Part shown: in pieces, positions 1 to 10,432 of the stretch
How positions within the stretch are numbered: position 1 is the stretch's first letter
Layout: the number at the start of each line of letters is the position of its first letter
Source: Tanypteryx hageni
Lineage: Eukaryota > Arthropoda > Insecta > Odonata > Petaluridae
Assembly (NCBI GenBank): GCA_028673005.1
Contig: CM054114.1
Coordinates: 124,711,307-124,775,306 of the forward strand
Reading direction: 5' to 3'
DNA length: 64,000 bases
Position numbers and translations under genes: made by a program
The notes under the pieces: generated by a model
What the model saw: the letters and a program-made list of their open reading frames with translations, nothing else
Told to the model about the DNA's origin: nothing
Database searches by the model: none

Positions 1-50
1 TCTCAACCGTTGACGTATTTTTCCATATAAATTCCACATGCGAGTTAGAA

Positions 51-324
51 CGGTGATTCTCAAGTGCGGCCACCAGAAGATTTTAATGTGGCCACTAGCA
101 AAATTATATTTTAATTATGTAAATAATTAATATGCAGACTGCGATGGATACTGTGATGTCACATTTTTTAAATTAATGTCTTATTGTTATTTTATTTAGT
201 TAAAGTTCTTAGATGCCTAATGTACAATACCAAATATCGCTTACAATATTTAACGATGCGTCTACCACAACATGGCAGGTAGCCACAAGTGCGGCCACGA
301 CGAATTTTTCTTTGAGAACCAGTG
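51..324. mobile_element. Non-autonomous hAT-type MITE with 8-bp target-site duplication
   Basis: The 13-bp ends cggtgattctcaa (51-63) and ttgagaaccagtg (312-324) are inverted repeats, both one or two bases from the common hAT end CAGTGGTTCTCAA. The flanks agttagaa (43-50) and ggctagaa (325-332) match at 6 of 8 positions, the expected 8-bp hAT duplication after decay. The motif gtgcggccac occurs just inside both ends. There is no transposase, so this is a deletion derivative mobilised in trans. Confidence 0.75.
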
Positions 325-332
325 GGCTAGAA

Positions 333-714
333 TGAAAGATGCCCCTTTGCACCAAATGGAACGGAAGTCGAGTAATGTGGAGAAGATATATTTTGTCAAT
401 TTCATTTTTCAGGGGTAAGGAGGAAGGTTTATTTATCTATTTAATTTATTTTTTAAAAGGAAAATTGAATGAATCATTTTAATTTCAAGAAGACTAAACG
501 CTTGAAGTATAAAATATTGAAAAAATAATTACTTACTATCTTATGTAGTATTAGTATCCACTTATTTTTCAAAATGGTCGTGCTTCATTATTCATTTCGT
601 TTTCAGCCATACGACTGATATTGAGCTCGATAGTTATCTCTTGAATTATAAATAGATTGGCGGACGGAGAAGAGGTGTAATTGGCCATTCGACGAATATC
701 GGAACGTAACCAAC
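333..714. other. Unassigned AT-rich stretch
   Basis: No coding frame or repeat recognised. Two acceptor-like sites occur (ttcatttttcag ending at 411 and ttcgttttcag ending at 606), neither with a supporting open exon. Confidence 0.4.
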
Positions 715-1436
715 GTGGGGAGGGAAAGAGGCGACGTTAGGGAAGAGAAATGAAGAGGGTTATCGTGAGGATGTAAAGGTGAGAAAGGGGGCTGGGGAGA
801 AGGGAAGGGAGGAAGAAGGATGTGGATTGGAGGTAAGGGGAGATAGAAAATAGGAGATAGGGAGAGGAAGTGAGACAAGGGAGTCGGTGAAGGAAGGATG
901 AGCGGAGAGAGAGGGAAGAAGAGGAGAGAGAGAGAGAGATAGGGAAATAGAGAGGTGGGGAGAGATGGATGTGAAGAGAGGGAGAGGTGGAGAAAGGGAA
1001 AAGGTGGAGAGAGGGAGGGAGGTGGAGAAAGGGAGAGGTGGAGAAAGTGGAAAAGGTGGATAGAGGGAGGGAGGTGGAGAAAGGGAGAGGTGGAGAAAGT
1101 GGAAAAGGTGGAGAGAGGGAGGGAGATGGAGAGAGAGGGAGGGAGGTGGAGAGAGAGAGGGAGGTGGAGAGAGAGGGAGGTGGAGAGAGAGAGGGAGGTG
1201 GAGAGAGAGAGGGAGGTGGAGAGAGAGAGGGAGGTGGAGAGAGAGGGAGGTGGAGGGAGGAGGGAGGGATAGGGGGAGAGAGAGGGAGTGAGGTAGAGGG
1301 TGTCAGAGAGGGAGTATCTGGAGAGAGAGAGGGAGTATCAGGAGAGAGAGAGGGAGAGGAAGTGAGAGAGGGAAGGAGAGTGGGGAGAGAACAGAAAGAG
1401 TCAGAGGCAGTGAGGGAGGGGAAAACGTGGAGGGAG
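715..1436 (+). repeat. GA-rich (purine) minisatellite/microsatellite array
   Basis: The plus strand is almost purely purine for about 0.7 kb. Short units such as ggaggtggagagagaga recur, and a longer unit containing aaagggagaggtggagaaag is repeated at about 1025-1110. Open frames on both strands here (Arg/Gly/Glu-rich on plus, Ser/Pro/Leu-rich on minus) come from the repeat and are not genes. Confidence 0.95.
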
Positions 1437-1689
1437 AATAATAAAAATTCCATCTCTCTTCCGTGACTTGCGGAGGCAATCATCTTCCCTTTTCCCTACA
1501 TGTCATGGCCGCCTGCATTATTCACTCAGCTATCTGTCCGGCACGACAATAAAAAGAAAACGAATGAAAAAGTTGCTGAAGATTTATGTGCCGGCCAATA
1601 AAAATCGACTGATTTTTTTTGTACGAGGCTCTCGTGTCGCAATGAAAAAATTATGCCCCAGCGCTTGCGCACTGCGATCTTCTTGATGT

Positions 1690-1963
1690 TTTTTTTCCGG
1701 CGTGTCCTTCCGGGAACGCTTCCTTCATTCTTCGCTCGCCACCTCTCTTGCCTTCTACTGTCACCTTCCTCTCTCTATTTTGTCTTCTCGTCTCCTTTCC
1801 ATCTCCATCGAATATTCCTCACTTATCCCTTTCTTTTTACCATCTTCCCTTATGTCCTTTCTCTCATTGCTTTTCCGTTCCCTCGCTGTTTATCTCTTAC
1901 TCTCTATCAATCCCTCCCCCTACTCTCTATCCATCTCTTCATCTCCTTGGGGGGGGGGGGGGG
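1690..1963 (+). repeat. CT-rich tract ending in a 15-base poly(G) run
   Basis: A diffuse polypyrimidine tract ends abruptly in 15 consecutive G at 1949-1963, directly abutting the tRNA-like head of a SINE. The polarity (CT on the SINE sense strand) is the same as at the other two SINE copies in the window. Confidence 0.85.
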
Positions 1964-2284
1964 AAGGTGCCGGTGGTGAAGTAATCAGGACGCTGGCTGC
2001 TACTCGCCTGCTGCTCGAAATGGCAGAGGGCACGAATTCTGCGAAAGTAGGATTTTTTCCAAGGTCGCCCTGCGCCCTGTTTGTGTGGTTTGAGGAGACC
2101 GCGCAAATTCAGCATTCAGTCCTTCGGAAGTGACGTTAAGCCGTTGGCCACCCTGGTGCGCTTCGTTAAGATTAGGCTAATGTCGGGAACCGGGTTTCCC
2201 TCCTCCCTTGTCTGTGTTCGGTGTGGAAGGAGCTATGGCTATAATAATCGAAGAGGTTGAATAGCCAAAAATACACATACACAC
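1964..2284 (+). mobile_element. tRNA-derived SINE, copy A (head type 1)
   Basis: The roughly 320-bp body is shared with copies at 7856-8166 (plus) and 44996-45312 (minus). Diagnostic blocks are tccttcggaag followed by gacgttaag, then ggtg-c-cttcgttaaga, then gtgtggaaggag, then ggctataataat and agaggttga-tagccaaaaatac. The head contains a degenerate A-box region (aagtaatcaggacgctgg) and matches copy C but not copy B. The tail runs into CA and then CT-rich DNA. It is non-coding and would be transcribed by RNA polymerase III from internal promoter boxes if intact. Confidence 0.85.
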
Positions 2285-3301
2285 TTCCTCACGTCTCCCT
2301 CCTGCATTTCTTTCTTCTCCCTGACTCCTCTGTTCTCTTCCTATCACCTCGTCTCTCTTTACCATAAGATTTTTTTATCATTTTTTTCTCTCTTCTCTTA
2401 CATAGTCTCCATCTCTCCTCTCCCTCTCTACCCCCGTATCGCCCTCTTTGTCTTTTTCTTCTCCCTCCCTTTATCCTCTCCTTCCTTTAATCCATCTCTC
2501 CATTCCATATCCTCCCCCATATTTCTTCATCTCCTCTTCCTTTTCTTCCTATCCGTATATTTCTCTTTTATACCTTTCTCATCTCTCCGTGTCTCTCTTC
2601 ACCGCCTCAATGTCCCTTCCACTTTCCACACCCTCTCTTCTCTCGTCTCTATCTCTCCTTTCTATATTCTCTATCTTCTCCTCCCTCTCTCTTCTCTCTC
2701 TTTCCCATCCCCTCCCTCTTTCCCATCCCCTCCCTCTTTCCCATCCCCTCCCTCTTTCCCATCCCCTCCTCCCTCTTTCCCATCCCCTCCCTCTTTCCCC
2801 CTCCCTCTTCCCCCCTCTTTTCCCTCCCCTCCCTCTTTTCCCTCCCCTCCTCTTTTCCTCCCCTCCCTCTTTTCCCTCCCCTCCCTCTCCTCCCTCCATC
2901 TCCCCTCCCTCTCCCCTCCCTCTCCCCTCCCTCTCCCCCTCCCTCTCCCCTCCCTCTCCCCTCCCTCACCCCTCCCCTCTCCCCTCCCTCTCCCCTCCCT
3001 CTCCCCTCCCCTCTCCCATCCCTCTCCCCTCCCTCTCCCCTCCCTCTCCCCTCCCTCTCCCCTCCCTCTCCCCTCCCTCTCCCTCCCTCTCCCCTCCCTC
3101 TCCCCTCCCTCTCCCCTCCCTCTCCCCTCCCTCTCCCCTCCCTCTCCCCTCCCTCTCCCTCTCCCTCCCTCTCCTCTCCCCTCCCTCTCCTCTCCCCTCC
3201 CTCCTCTCCCCTCCCTCTCCTCTCCCCTCCCTCTCCCCTCCATCTCCTCTCCCTTCCCTTCCCTCTCCCCTCCCTCTCCCTTCCCTTCCTCTCCCCTCCC
3301 T
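2285..3301 (+). repeat. CT-rich minisatellite array truncated by assembly gap
   Basis: Polypyrimidine DNA begins straight after the SINE tail. Around 2700-2790 an 18-bp unit with core tttcccatcccctccct repeats. From about 2890 to the gap the unit is 11 bp, ctcccctccct. The complementary strand carries dense runs of three or four G with 1-3-nt spacers, a G-quadruplex-forming pattern. Frames through this block are low-complexity artefacts. Confidence 0.95.
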
Positions 3302-3801
3302 NNNNNNNNNNNNNNNNNNNNNNNNNNNNNNNNNNNNNNNNNNNNNNNNNNNNNNNNNNNNNNNNNNNNNNNNNNNNNNNNNNNNNNNNNNNNNNNNNNN
3401 NNNNNNNNNNNNNNNNNNNNNNNNNNNNNNNNNNNNNNNNNNNNNNNNNNNNNNNNNNNNNNNNNNNNNNNNNNNNNNNNNNNNNNNNNNNNNNNNNNNN
3501 NNNNNNNNNNNNNNNNNNNNNNNNNNNNNNNNNNNNNNNNNNNNNNNNNNNNNNNNNNNNNNNNNNNNNNNNNNNNNNNNNNNNNNNNNNNNNNNNNNNN
3601 NNNNNNNNNNNNNNNNNNNNNNNNNNNNNNNNNNNNNNNNNNNNNNNNNNNNNNNNNNNNNNNNNNNNNNNNNNNNNNNNNNNNNNNNNNNNNNNNNNNN
3701 NNNNNNNNNNNNNNNNNNNNNNNNNNNNNNNNNNNNNNNNNNNNNNNNNNNNNNNNNNNNNNNNNNNNNNNNNNNNNNNNNNNNNNNNNNNNNNNNNNNN
3801 N
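3302..3801. other. Assembly gap (500 N)
   Basis: Exactly 500 consecutive N directly follow the 11-bp CT array. The round number suggests a placeholder of unknown true length. The flanks differ (CT array on the left, single-copy-looking DNA on the right), so contig adjacency rests on scaffolding. Confidence 0.99.
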
Positions 3802-5705
3802 CGCGAAGTTGTTTACGCTTGGAAGATTGTCCTTTATGTCAAAATGCTGAATTTAGGACGTACAAGTCAGTTTTTTTTACATTTCTCGAAATCTAAAAAC
3901 CTGGGTTACGTCTCAGCGTGCGCCATAACGAGGGCTAATTTAGTTATTCTTCTCCGAAGTTTTAAAGGGGATGGTTTTAGTTTCCCTGGAGACCAGCCAT
4001 GCCGCTCGATCTATTTCGCTCTCCCGCGAATACTCGATAACGCATTATTTTCGGCCTAAGTTGGTCGACCCTACGAAAAAAAAGTCTGAACGTAATGGAT
4101 CAGGCGGATAAAATGCTTCTTTCCCCCCCCCCCCCCCACTCGAGCCATTGTGTTTAAAAATAGTCGTTTCCGGGAAACCGCTCGGTTTCCTTGAAAACAG
4201 TTTTTTTATTTACGGCGTCCTTCGGGCGGTGATTTAACGCGCGTTTTCGTTCCTCCCGAAGGATTTAGCATTTTCCCGAAAGTCGTGCGCGGTGGACTTT
4301 TAAATCATAAAATTAAAAAGGAAGAACACGACCCCTCCCTCTGGGTTTCCCGCCGTGATTTACTCCCGGGAATCGTCCTTATCTTGGGCCAGTATTTGAC
4401 CCTGTCTCATTACGAGCCGAAAAAAGAAGTTCGCGTGCCAGGAAATCTCTCCCGCTTAAATACCTCGCGAGGCCTCGTTGCGTCGAGTTGTTGGCGGAGG
4501 TCGCGTCGTTTTTGTTTTCAAACGCGTAATTTTTTTTTTTTTTGAGCGGCGGCGCGCTTCGTTGATTGGTCATCACCTCGTCGGGAATATTCTGTTCGAA
4601 TGCAGAACGAGCGCGCGAAGGTAAAACTCGGTGCCAACCGGGAAACCTCCCAAGTCTTCGAAATAAGTGGGTAATACACGTCACGAATATATTTGTGTGG
4701 CAAACGTAGACAAATGGCCAATTCAGTAGATAATGTCCAATAAGATATTGAGAAAAAAAGCGTTTCAGACTAATAAGCCGGCTGTCGTTGCATAAATTGT
4801 ATCTTGGTGCAATTTAAAATGCCGTTCTCGCTGTGAAGTGTCGTCGCTTTTTAGAAGAAATTTGGTGGACTGCTTCGCGTAGTTTTAACATGGCAAGCCT
4901 TTTTCTTTGCTCGCATACCAAAATTACTGAAATTGGCTTTCCTTTACTAACTTACGTGCCAATTTAAAATACATGCAAAAAGGAATGATTTAATAGCACC
5001 AACTATTATCATTTACACTCTGCTCAGAAAACGGCAGATTGGCTGTATAAAATTCAATTCATTGTCTTAATAAAAACTTATTTTACCGGATCATTTATAG
5101 CCGAGCGACAAATGTGGAGCAACAAAAATCTCTTTCTCAGACAAAATACCACTATTAGTCAGTTATTTTATCTCGGTAGAAGTAAGCGTTTATATATTTT
5201 GTCAGAAATGGAATGCATGTCAAACATAATCGTCTCGCATTCCATAGGTTTGCCATCCCTACTATAGTACATAAATGTTTGGGAACTTAGAATATTTCTC
5301 AGGTTTTCATGGATTCTATCCATACCTGTTTGTTGTCTTTGTCCATAGTTTTGTGTTGGTAACTGAAACAGTGATATATCCGTTTAAACTTTTTGACGTG
5401 GTCGCAGGAAAAAATTCAAGAATGAGCATTTAAATTGATCAAAAAAATGAAAAATCGAGTACTTATCTTAGCTATCTCCAATATTCATGACATTGCTATT
5501 AAAAACGAGGCTCGCATACAGTTTACAATTCGGTCGCCCTCAGTGGCCCTATTATCGGTACTTGATGAGTTTCTTTCCCAGCCATAAGGGGAGCTCGATA
5601 ATTCTCTGGCGAATTGATCATAAGAACCTCGGGTTAGGTTTTGCTGGGAGAAGAATTCAAGTCCCTGCATGTTTATTTGTTTTTATAAAATTAATTAGTT
5701 GAACA
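3802..5705. other. Single-copy-looking interval, no gene recognised
   Basis: The first part (about 4150-4640) is CpG-rich and contains a 15-base poly(C) run at 4123-4137. The rest is AT-rich. No open frame resembles a known protein, and nothing pairs with other repeats in the window, except that the CAGTGG-type phrase near 5535-5550 (ccctcagtggccc) recalls a repeat terminus. Confidence 0.4.
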
Positions 5706-7855
5706 TTTCTTCTCTTCCTCTCTCTCTCTCTCTTCCTCTCTCTCTCTCTTCCTCTCCCCCTTTCTTTCCTCTCCCCCTTTCTTTCCTCTCCCCCTTTCTT
5801 TCCTCTCCCCCTTACTCTTCCTCCCACTCTCTCTTCCTCTCACTCTCTTCCTCTCACACTCTCTCTTCCTCTCCCCCTCCCTCTTCCTCTCGGCCTCCCC
5901 TTCCTCTCCCCAACACTCTTAACCTCCCCCTTCCGCTCCCCCTCCCTCTTCCTCTCCCCTCCCTCTTCCTCTCCCCCTCCCTCTTCCTCTCCCCCTCCCT
6001 CTTCCTCTCCCCCTCCCTCTTCCTCTCCCCCTCCCTCTTCCTCTCCCCCTCCCTCTTCCTCTCCCCCTCCCTCTTCCTCTCCCCCTCCCTCTTCCACTCC
6101 CCCTCTCTCTTCCTCTCCCCCTCCCTCTTCCTCTCCCCCTCCCTCTTCCTCTCCCCCTCCCTCTTCCTCTCCCCTCCCTCTTCATCTCCCCCTCCCTCTT
6201 CATCTCCCCTTCTTCCTCTCCCTCCCCTTCCTCTCCCTCCCCTTCCTCTCCCTCCCCTTCCTCTCCCCCTTCCTCTCCCTCTTACCCTCCCCTTCCTCTC
6301 CCCCTTCCTCTCCCTCTTACCCTCCCATTCCCTCTTACCCTCCCATTCCATCTTACCCTCCCATTCCCTCTTTTCTCCCTCCCTCCCTCTTTTCTCCCTC
6401 CCTCCCTCTTTTCTCCCTCCCTCCCTCTTTTCTCCCTCCCTCCCTCTTTTCTCCCTCCCTCTTTTCTTCCTCCCTCCCTCTTTTCTCCCTCCCTCCCTCT
6501 TTTCTCCCTCCCTCTTTTCTCCCTCCCTCTTTTCTCCCTCCCTCTTTTCTCCCTCCCTCCCTCTTCTCCCCCCTACCTCCCTCTTCTCTCTCTCCCCTCT
6601 TCTCTCCCTCCCCTCCCTCTTCTCTCCCTCCCTCCCTCTTCTCTCCCTCCCTCCCTCTTTTCTCCCTCCCTCCCTCTTCTCTCTCTCCCTCTCTCCCTCT
6701 TCTCTCTCTCCCTCCCTCCCTCTTCTCTCTCTCCCTCTTCTCTCTCTCCCTCTTCTCTTCCTCCCTCCCTCTTCTCTCCCTCCCTCCTCTCCCTCCCTCC
6801 TCTCCCTCCCTCTTCTCTCCCTCCCTCTTCTCTCCCTCCCTCTCTCTTCTCTCCCTGCCTCCCTCTTCTCTCCCTGCCTCCCTCTTCTCTCCCTGCCTCC
6901 CTCTTCTCTCCCTCCCTCCCTCTTCTCTCCCTCCCTCCCTCCCTCCATCTTCTCTCCCTCCCTCCCTCCATCTTCTCTCCCTCCCTCTTCTCTCCCTCCC
7001 TCTTCTCTCCCCTCCCTCCCTCTTCTCTCCCTCCCTCCCTCTTCTCTCCCTCCCTCCCTCTTCTCTCCCTCCCTCCCTCTTCTCTCCCTCCCTCTTCTCT
7101 CCCTCCCTCTTCTCTCCCTCCCTCTCTTCTCTCTCCCTCCCTCTCTTCTCTCTCCCTCCCTCTCTTCTCTCTCCCCCTCTCTTCTCTCTCCCCCTCTCTT
7201 CTCCCCCCTCTCTTCTCCCCCCCTCTCTTTTCCCCCCTCCCTCTCTCCTCCCTCCCTCTCTCCTCCCTCTCTCCTCCCTCCCTCTCTCCTCCCTCCCTCT
7301 CTACTCCCTCCCCTCTCTACTCCCTCCCGCCCTCTCTACTCCCTCCCTCCCTCTCTACTCCCTCCCTCCCTCTCTACTCCCTCCCTCCCTCTCTCCTACC
7401 TCCCTCTCTCCTACCTCCCTCTCTCCTACCTCCCTCTCTCCTACCTCCCTCTCTCCTACCTCCCTCTCTCCTACCTCCCTCTCTCCTACCTCCCTCTCTC
7501 CTACCTCCCTCTCTCCTACCTCCCTCTCTCCTACCTCCCTCTCTCCTACCTCCCTCTCTCCTACCTCCCTCTCTCTACCTCCCTCTCTCCTACCTCCCTC
7601 TCTCCTACCTCCCTCTCTCCTACCTCCCTCTCTCCTACCTCCCTCTCTCCTACCTCCCTCTCTCCTACCTCCCTCTCTCCTACCTCCCTCTCTCCTACCT
7701 CCCTCTCTCCTACCTCCCTCTCTCCTACCTCCCTCTCTCCTCCATCCCTCTCTCCTCCATCCCTCTCTCCTCCATCCCTCTCTCCTCCATCCCTCTCTCC
7801 TCCCTCCCTCCTCCCCTCCCCTCTCCTCCCTACATCTCTCTCCTGCTACATCCCC
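5706..7855 (+). repeat. 2.1-kb CT-rich minisatellite mosaic
   Basis: Successive homogenised blocks are visible: an 18-bp unit cctctccccctccctctt (about 5940-6190), tcccttttctccctcc-type units (6360-6560), ctctccctccctcctt-type units (6600-7130), and about two dozen copies of the 15-bp unit ctctcctacctccct (7380-7740) with one shortened copy near 7571. Because the 15- and 18-bp units are multiples of three, a 773-codon frame stays open through the array. It has no protein signature, ends inside the SINE and is rejected as a gene. Confidence 0.97.
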
Positions 7856-8166
7856 TCCCCGGCGGTGGGGGAGTGGTTAGAGCGCTGGCCTTACACGCAG
7901 CGACCCCAGGTTCGAATCCGGCGGAGGCTAGGATTTTACATCCTTGGATTGTCCCGTCCCCTACAATGTGCGTTTCGAGATCGCGCAAGTCAGCGCTCCG
8001 TCCTTCGGAAGGGACGTTAAGCAATTTACCCCCTTGGTGCTCTTCGTAAAGAGTACAATAATGCCGGCACAGGGTGTCCCCTCCTCACTTGTGGGCGTGT
8101 TCGGTGTGGAAGGAGTAATGGCTATAATAATCCAAGAGGTTGATTAGCCAGAAATACAAAAAAAAC
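7856..8166 (+). mobile_element. tRNA-derived SINE, copy B (head type 2)
   Basis: The head has a good A box (gtggttagagcgctgg, about 7872-7887) and a near-perfect B box (ggttcgaatcc, 7909-7919). The anticodon-region phrase cttacacgcag resembles tRNA-Val(TAC). The body (ccttcggaagggacgttaag, gtgctcttcgtaaagagta, ggctataataatccaagagg) is the same as in copies A and C. The tail is aaatacaaaaaaaa followed by a CT-rich segment to about 8290. This is the best-preserved promoter of the three. It could also belong to a separate family that captured the same body. Confidence 0.88.
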
Positions 8167-9360
8167 CCTTCTCCCTCCTCCTGCTTCTCCTTCCTATTTC
8201 TTTTTATGCCTCTTCCTTCTCCCTTGCTCTTTTGCTCTCGCCGATTCCTGTCAGACCGACTTTTTCCTTTCTCTGCCTTTATTTTTTAATTCCCCCTTAG
8301 AATATTTTCTCTTAGTGGTCAGTGATAGAGGAATTTCGAAACGCGTCATTTCGGTTATAAACATATTTTTCTTGTTTCGAAAAACTATTTTCATCATATT
8401 TTCAATTATAACGAATTAGAAGGAAAGTATTAACAATATCTCAATCCTAACTTATCCTCGAGTTTTTTTACTGCTTTTAAAATCACATTTCGCATTTTTT
8501 GTAACAAATGAATTATTATCGGGCTAAACTTCTTGTTGCTGGAATCCAGTTCGCAATGAATATTTACTCTTGTCGCTACAATACTCATGGTATAAACTGT
8601 TGCTCGTTTTGGTGCCAAGCAGCCGTCCTCAGTGGAAAATCGCCGATCGTTGAATATAAATGCTTTTAACGGTCATCGGGGTTAATTTACTTGCCGATGC
8701 GGTTTGTGGCGCTTTTATATCGACTGTACGGCTGTATCAGTCCTCCGTTTAGCCCTTCGTTCGATTTGTTTAACGGCAATTGTAAAAAAATCACCATTTT
8801 CACCTTAAAAAAGGCCATCAAACTTTAGCGACGAATTAAAGGTTTGACCGCCCGCTTATTTTGTGCGGTTATTCCGACGCGGGTAGTGCGAGGATGTTTT
8901 AATAGGGGGCGGTAAAGACATCAACCGCGCGATCGATTTATTTATCGTTTTGTTCTTTTTTCTCCTTTATTTGCTGAACTGGTGAAAGTCCCGTGTGTGT
9001 GTAAACACGGAGCGGAGAGGCGAGAGCTCCTGGCTTTTATTCTTCCCCGTTGTTGCCTCCCTTTTTCAAAATGGTCACCGGGATTAACCGTCCCGCGAAT
9101 TTATTTCCGCCATCAATCTTCGTTGGTGAGATGCTGCGTATGGAACCTCGCCTTATTTTGAGGCGGTCTAAAAATAGATCCATGTGAAAAACATAGTACG
9201 AAATGCTGTTATAGTTTTGAAAGATGTGAACGTGCAGCGCATAAATTGGACCGTTAAAATTATAAATCAAGATGTATGAAGAAGAATAGCTTGTAAAGGA
9301 ATAAATGGTAGTTGGAGAGATATGATAGAGGTAGTCGAAATTTATATTTAGGACATCCTG
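8167..9360. other. CT-rich SINE trailer then unassigned DNA
   Basis: CT-rich to about 8290, then AT-rich. Near 8615-8645 the phrase gccaagcagccgtcctcagt resembles gcaaagcagccgtcatcagt at 34281-34300, so this is a dispersed repeat end. No gene recognised. Confidence 0.4.
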
Positions 9361-9361
9361 T

Positions 9362-9440
9362 GAAGTGGTACTCAGTGGCGGAATATCTGCCCGGCAAGTG
9401 GAAGACACGGGTTCGATTTCCAGTGAAGGCAGAGTTTTTC
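9362..9440 (+). mobile_element. tRNA-like SINE fragment
   Basis: The segment from about 9366 has tRNA-like order: actcagtggcggaatatctg (A-box region), ggcaagtggaagacac, then gggttcgatttcc (B box, 9410-9422) and a trailing gaaggcagagtttttcc. A decayed relative lies 310 bp downstream, and a related head occurs at 57598-57665 (minus). The A-box region recalls Gly/Glu tRNAs, but the folding is imperfect, so it is called a SINE remnant and not a tRNA gene. Confidence 0.55.
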
Positions 9441-9674
9441 CTACTGCTTTCCAGACTTTATTCTAGTGCAGCATATGTCTGTATGCATATAATGTAACAT
9501 CAACACTTTCCTTTTTGTTTAGCTGGCTATCTCGCCTTTAGGTTTGGAATGGGTTTTCTTTTGGCCTTCCTGATGGACGACATCTGTTGGGGGAAGTTAA
9601 TACTAGCATGGCCAGCCCGACCACAATGTGAGATCAATACCACACTCTCAAACAGGATGATTAGTCTGCCTCGG

Positions 9675-9770
9675 TATTTAATTGGGAGAATATTCACCAG
9701 GCAAGTGGAAGATACGGATTAGATTCTCGGTCAAGGCAGAATTTTTCTTCTGCTTTCTAGAGGTTTTTCT
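9675..9770 (+). mobile_element. Decayed copy of the same tRNA-like SINE
   Basis: It shares attgggagaatattcaccag, ggcaagtggaagatac and tcaaggcagaatttttctt with the copy at 9362-9440. The B box is mutated (gattagattctc), so it is probably inactive. Confidence 0.5.
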
Positions 9771-9789
9771 AGTAGAGAGGAAGCCAAAT

Positions 9790-10426
9790 GGCTCAATCTA
9801 ACAATAATAAAAGGCTACTTCTGTCCCTTTGTGGCTTCCTCTGTCACGCTATAAAAATGCGAATAACTCGATCATGGAACTAGATACAATTTTGATGTTT
9901 GGCGTGAATGATCGATTCACATATTGTAAGATGATGACGAAAAGAAATCTCGAAAAAAGTTCTAGGTTCGACTCCAAGGTAGGCATTTCCATTTCCCATA
10001 TGATAACACGTAAAAATCGACTTTTTGACTTGTAGGCTTTTATTCTTTTTGAGATCTAAATTAGAAATAATTAACCTATGATCTTCGAATTTTATCCCAT
10101 TTTAAAGAAAAAACTATGAAGTTTCTTATTCTAATTATCTTTTCCCGCATACTGTTCGAAATTCCTCATGTTAAACGTTTAATTCACATATTTTAGGGGA
10201 ATCTTGCCTTTTTTAACGGGTTGTTGCCATGCCAACCCATTACATTGTAAAACCTCGAAATCCTATTGTTATTTCAATCATTATGGGTGAAAGCGTGCTT
10301 TGAATGCTCTTACAATTAGTACGAGAGAGAGGGGTGAGAAATTCTTTTCATAGCAACCAATGTAAACAACATTCGTTGCTTTATTTACGAAAAGAATTAC
10401 ATTTGAATGTATAGCTTGAATCATTC
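9790..10426 (+). repeat. Dispersed repeat R1, copy 1
   Basis: A roughly 640-bp non-coding repeat also found at 22345-22971 and, more diverged, at about 28270-28760. It carries a B-box-like ggttcgactcc (9965-9975). The last 449 bp (9978-10426) are the same length as in copy 2 and I see one mismatch. The first roughly 190 bp differ by several indels and substitutions. The 3' boundary is sharp at ttgaatcattc, after which an RTE-like LINE begins. Confidence 0.85.
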
Positions 10427-10432
10427 ATCAGC

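Noticed and set aside
395..420. Recursive-splice site at tttttcagggg taagg
   Set aside because: Two extra G separate the acceptor from the GT, so no donor is regenerated.
2448..3896. 482-codon frame
   Set aside because: Low-complexity CT array and includes the run of N.
7380..7740. CRISPR array
   Set aside because: Units are contiguous 15-mers without unique spacers, in eukaryotic DNA.
7856..7930. A functional tRNA-Val gene
   Set aside because: A and B boxes are good, but acceptor and anticodon stems do not pair, and the SINE body follows.
5699..8020. 773-codon plus-strand frame
   Set aside because: Runs through 15- and 18-bp CT repeats and ends in a SINE; composition is only Ser/Pro/Leu/Phe-type repeats with no domain.
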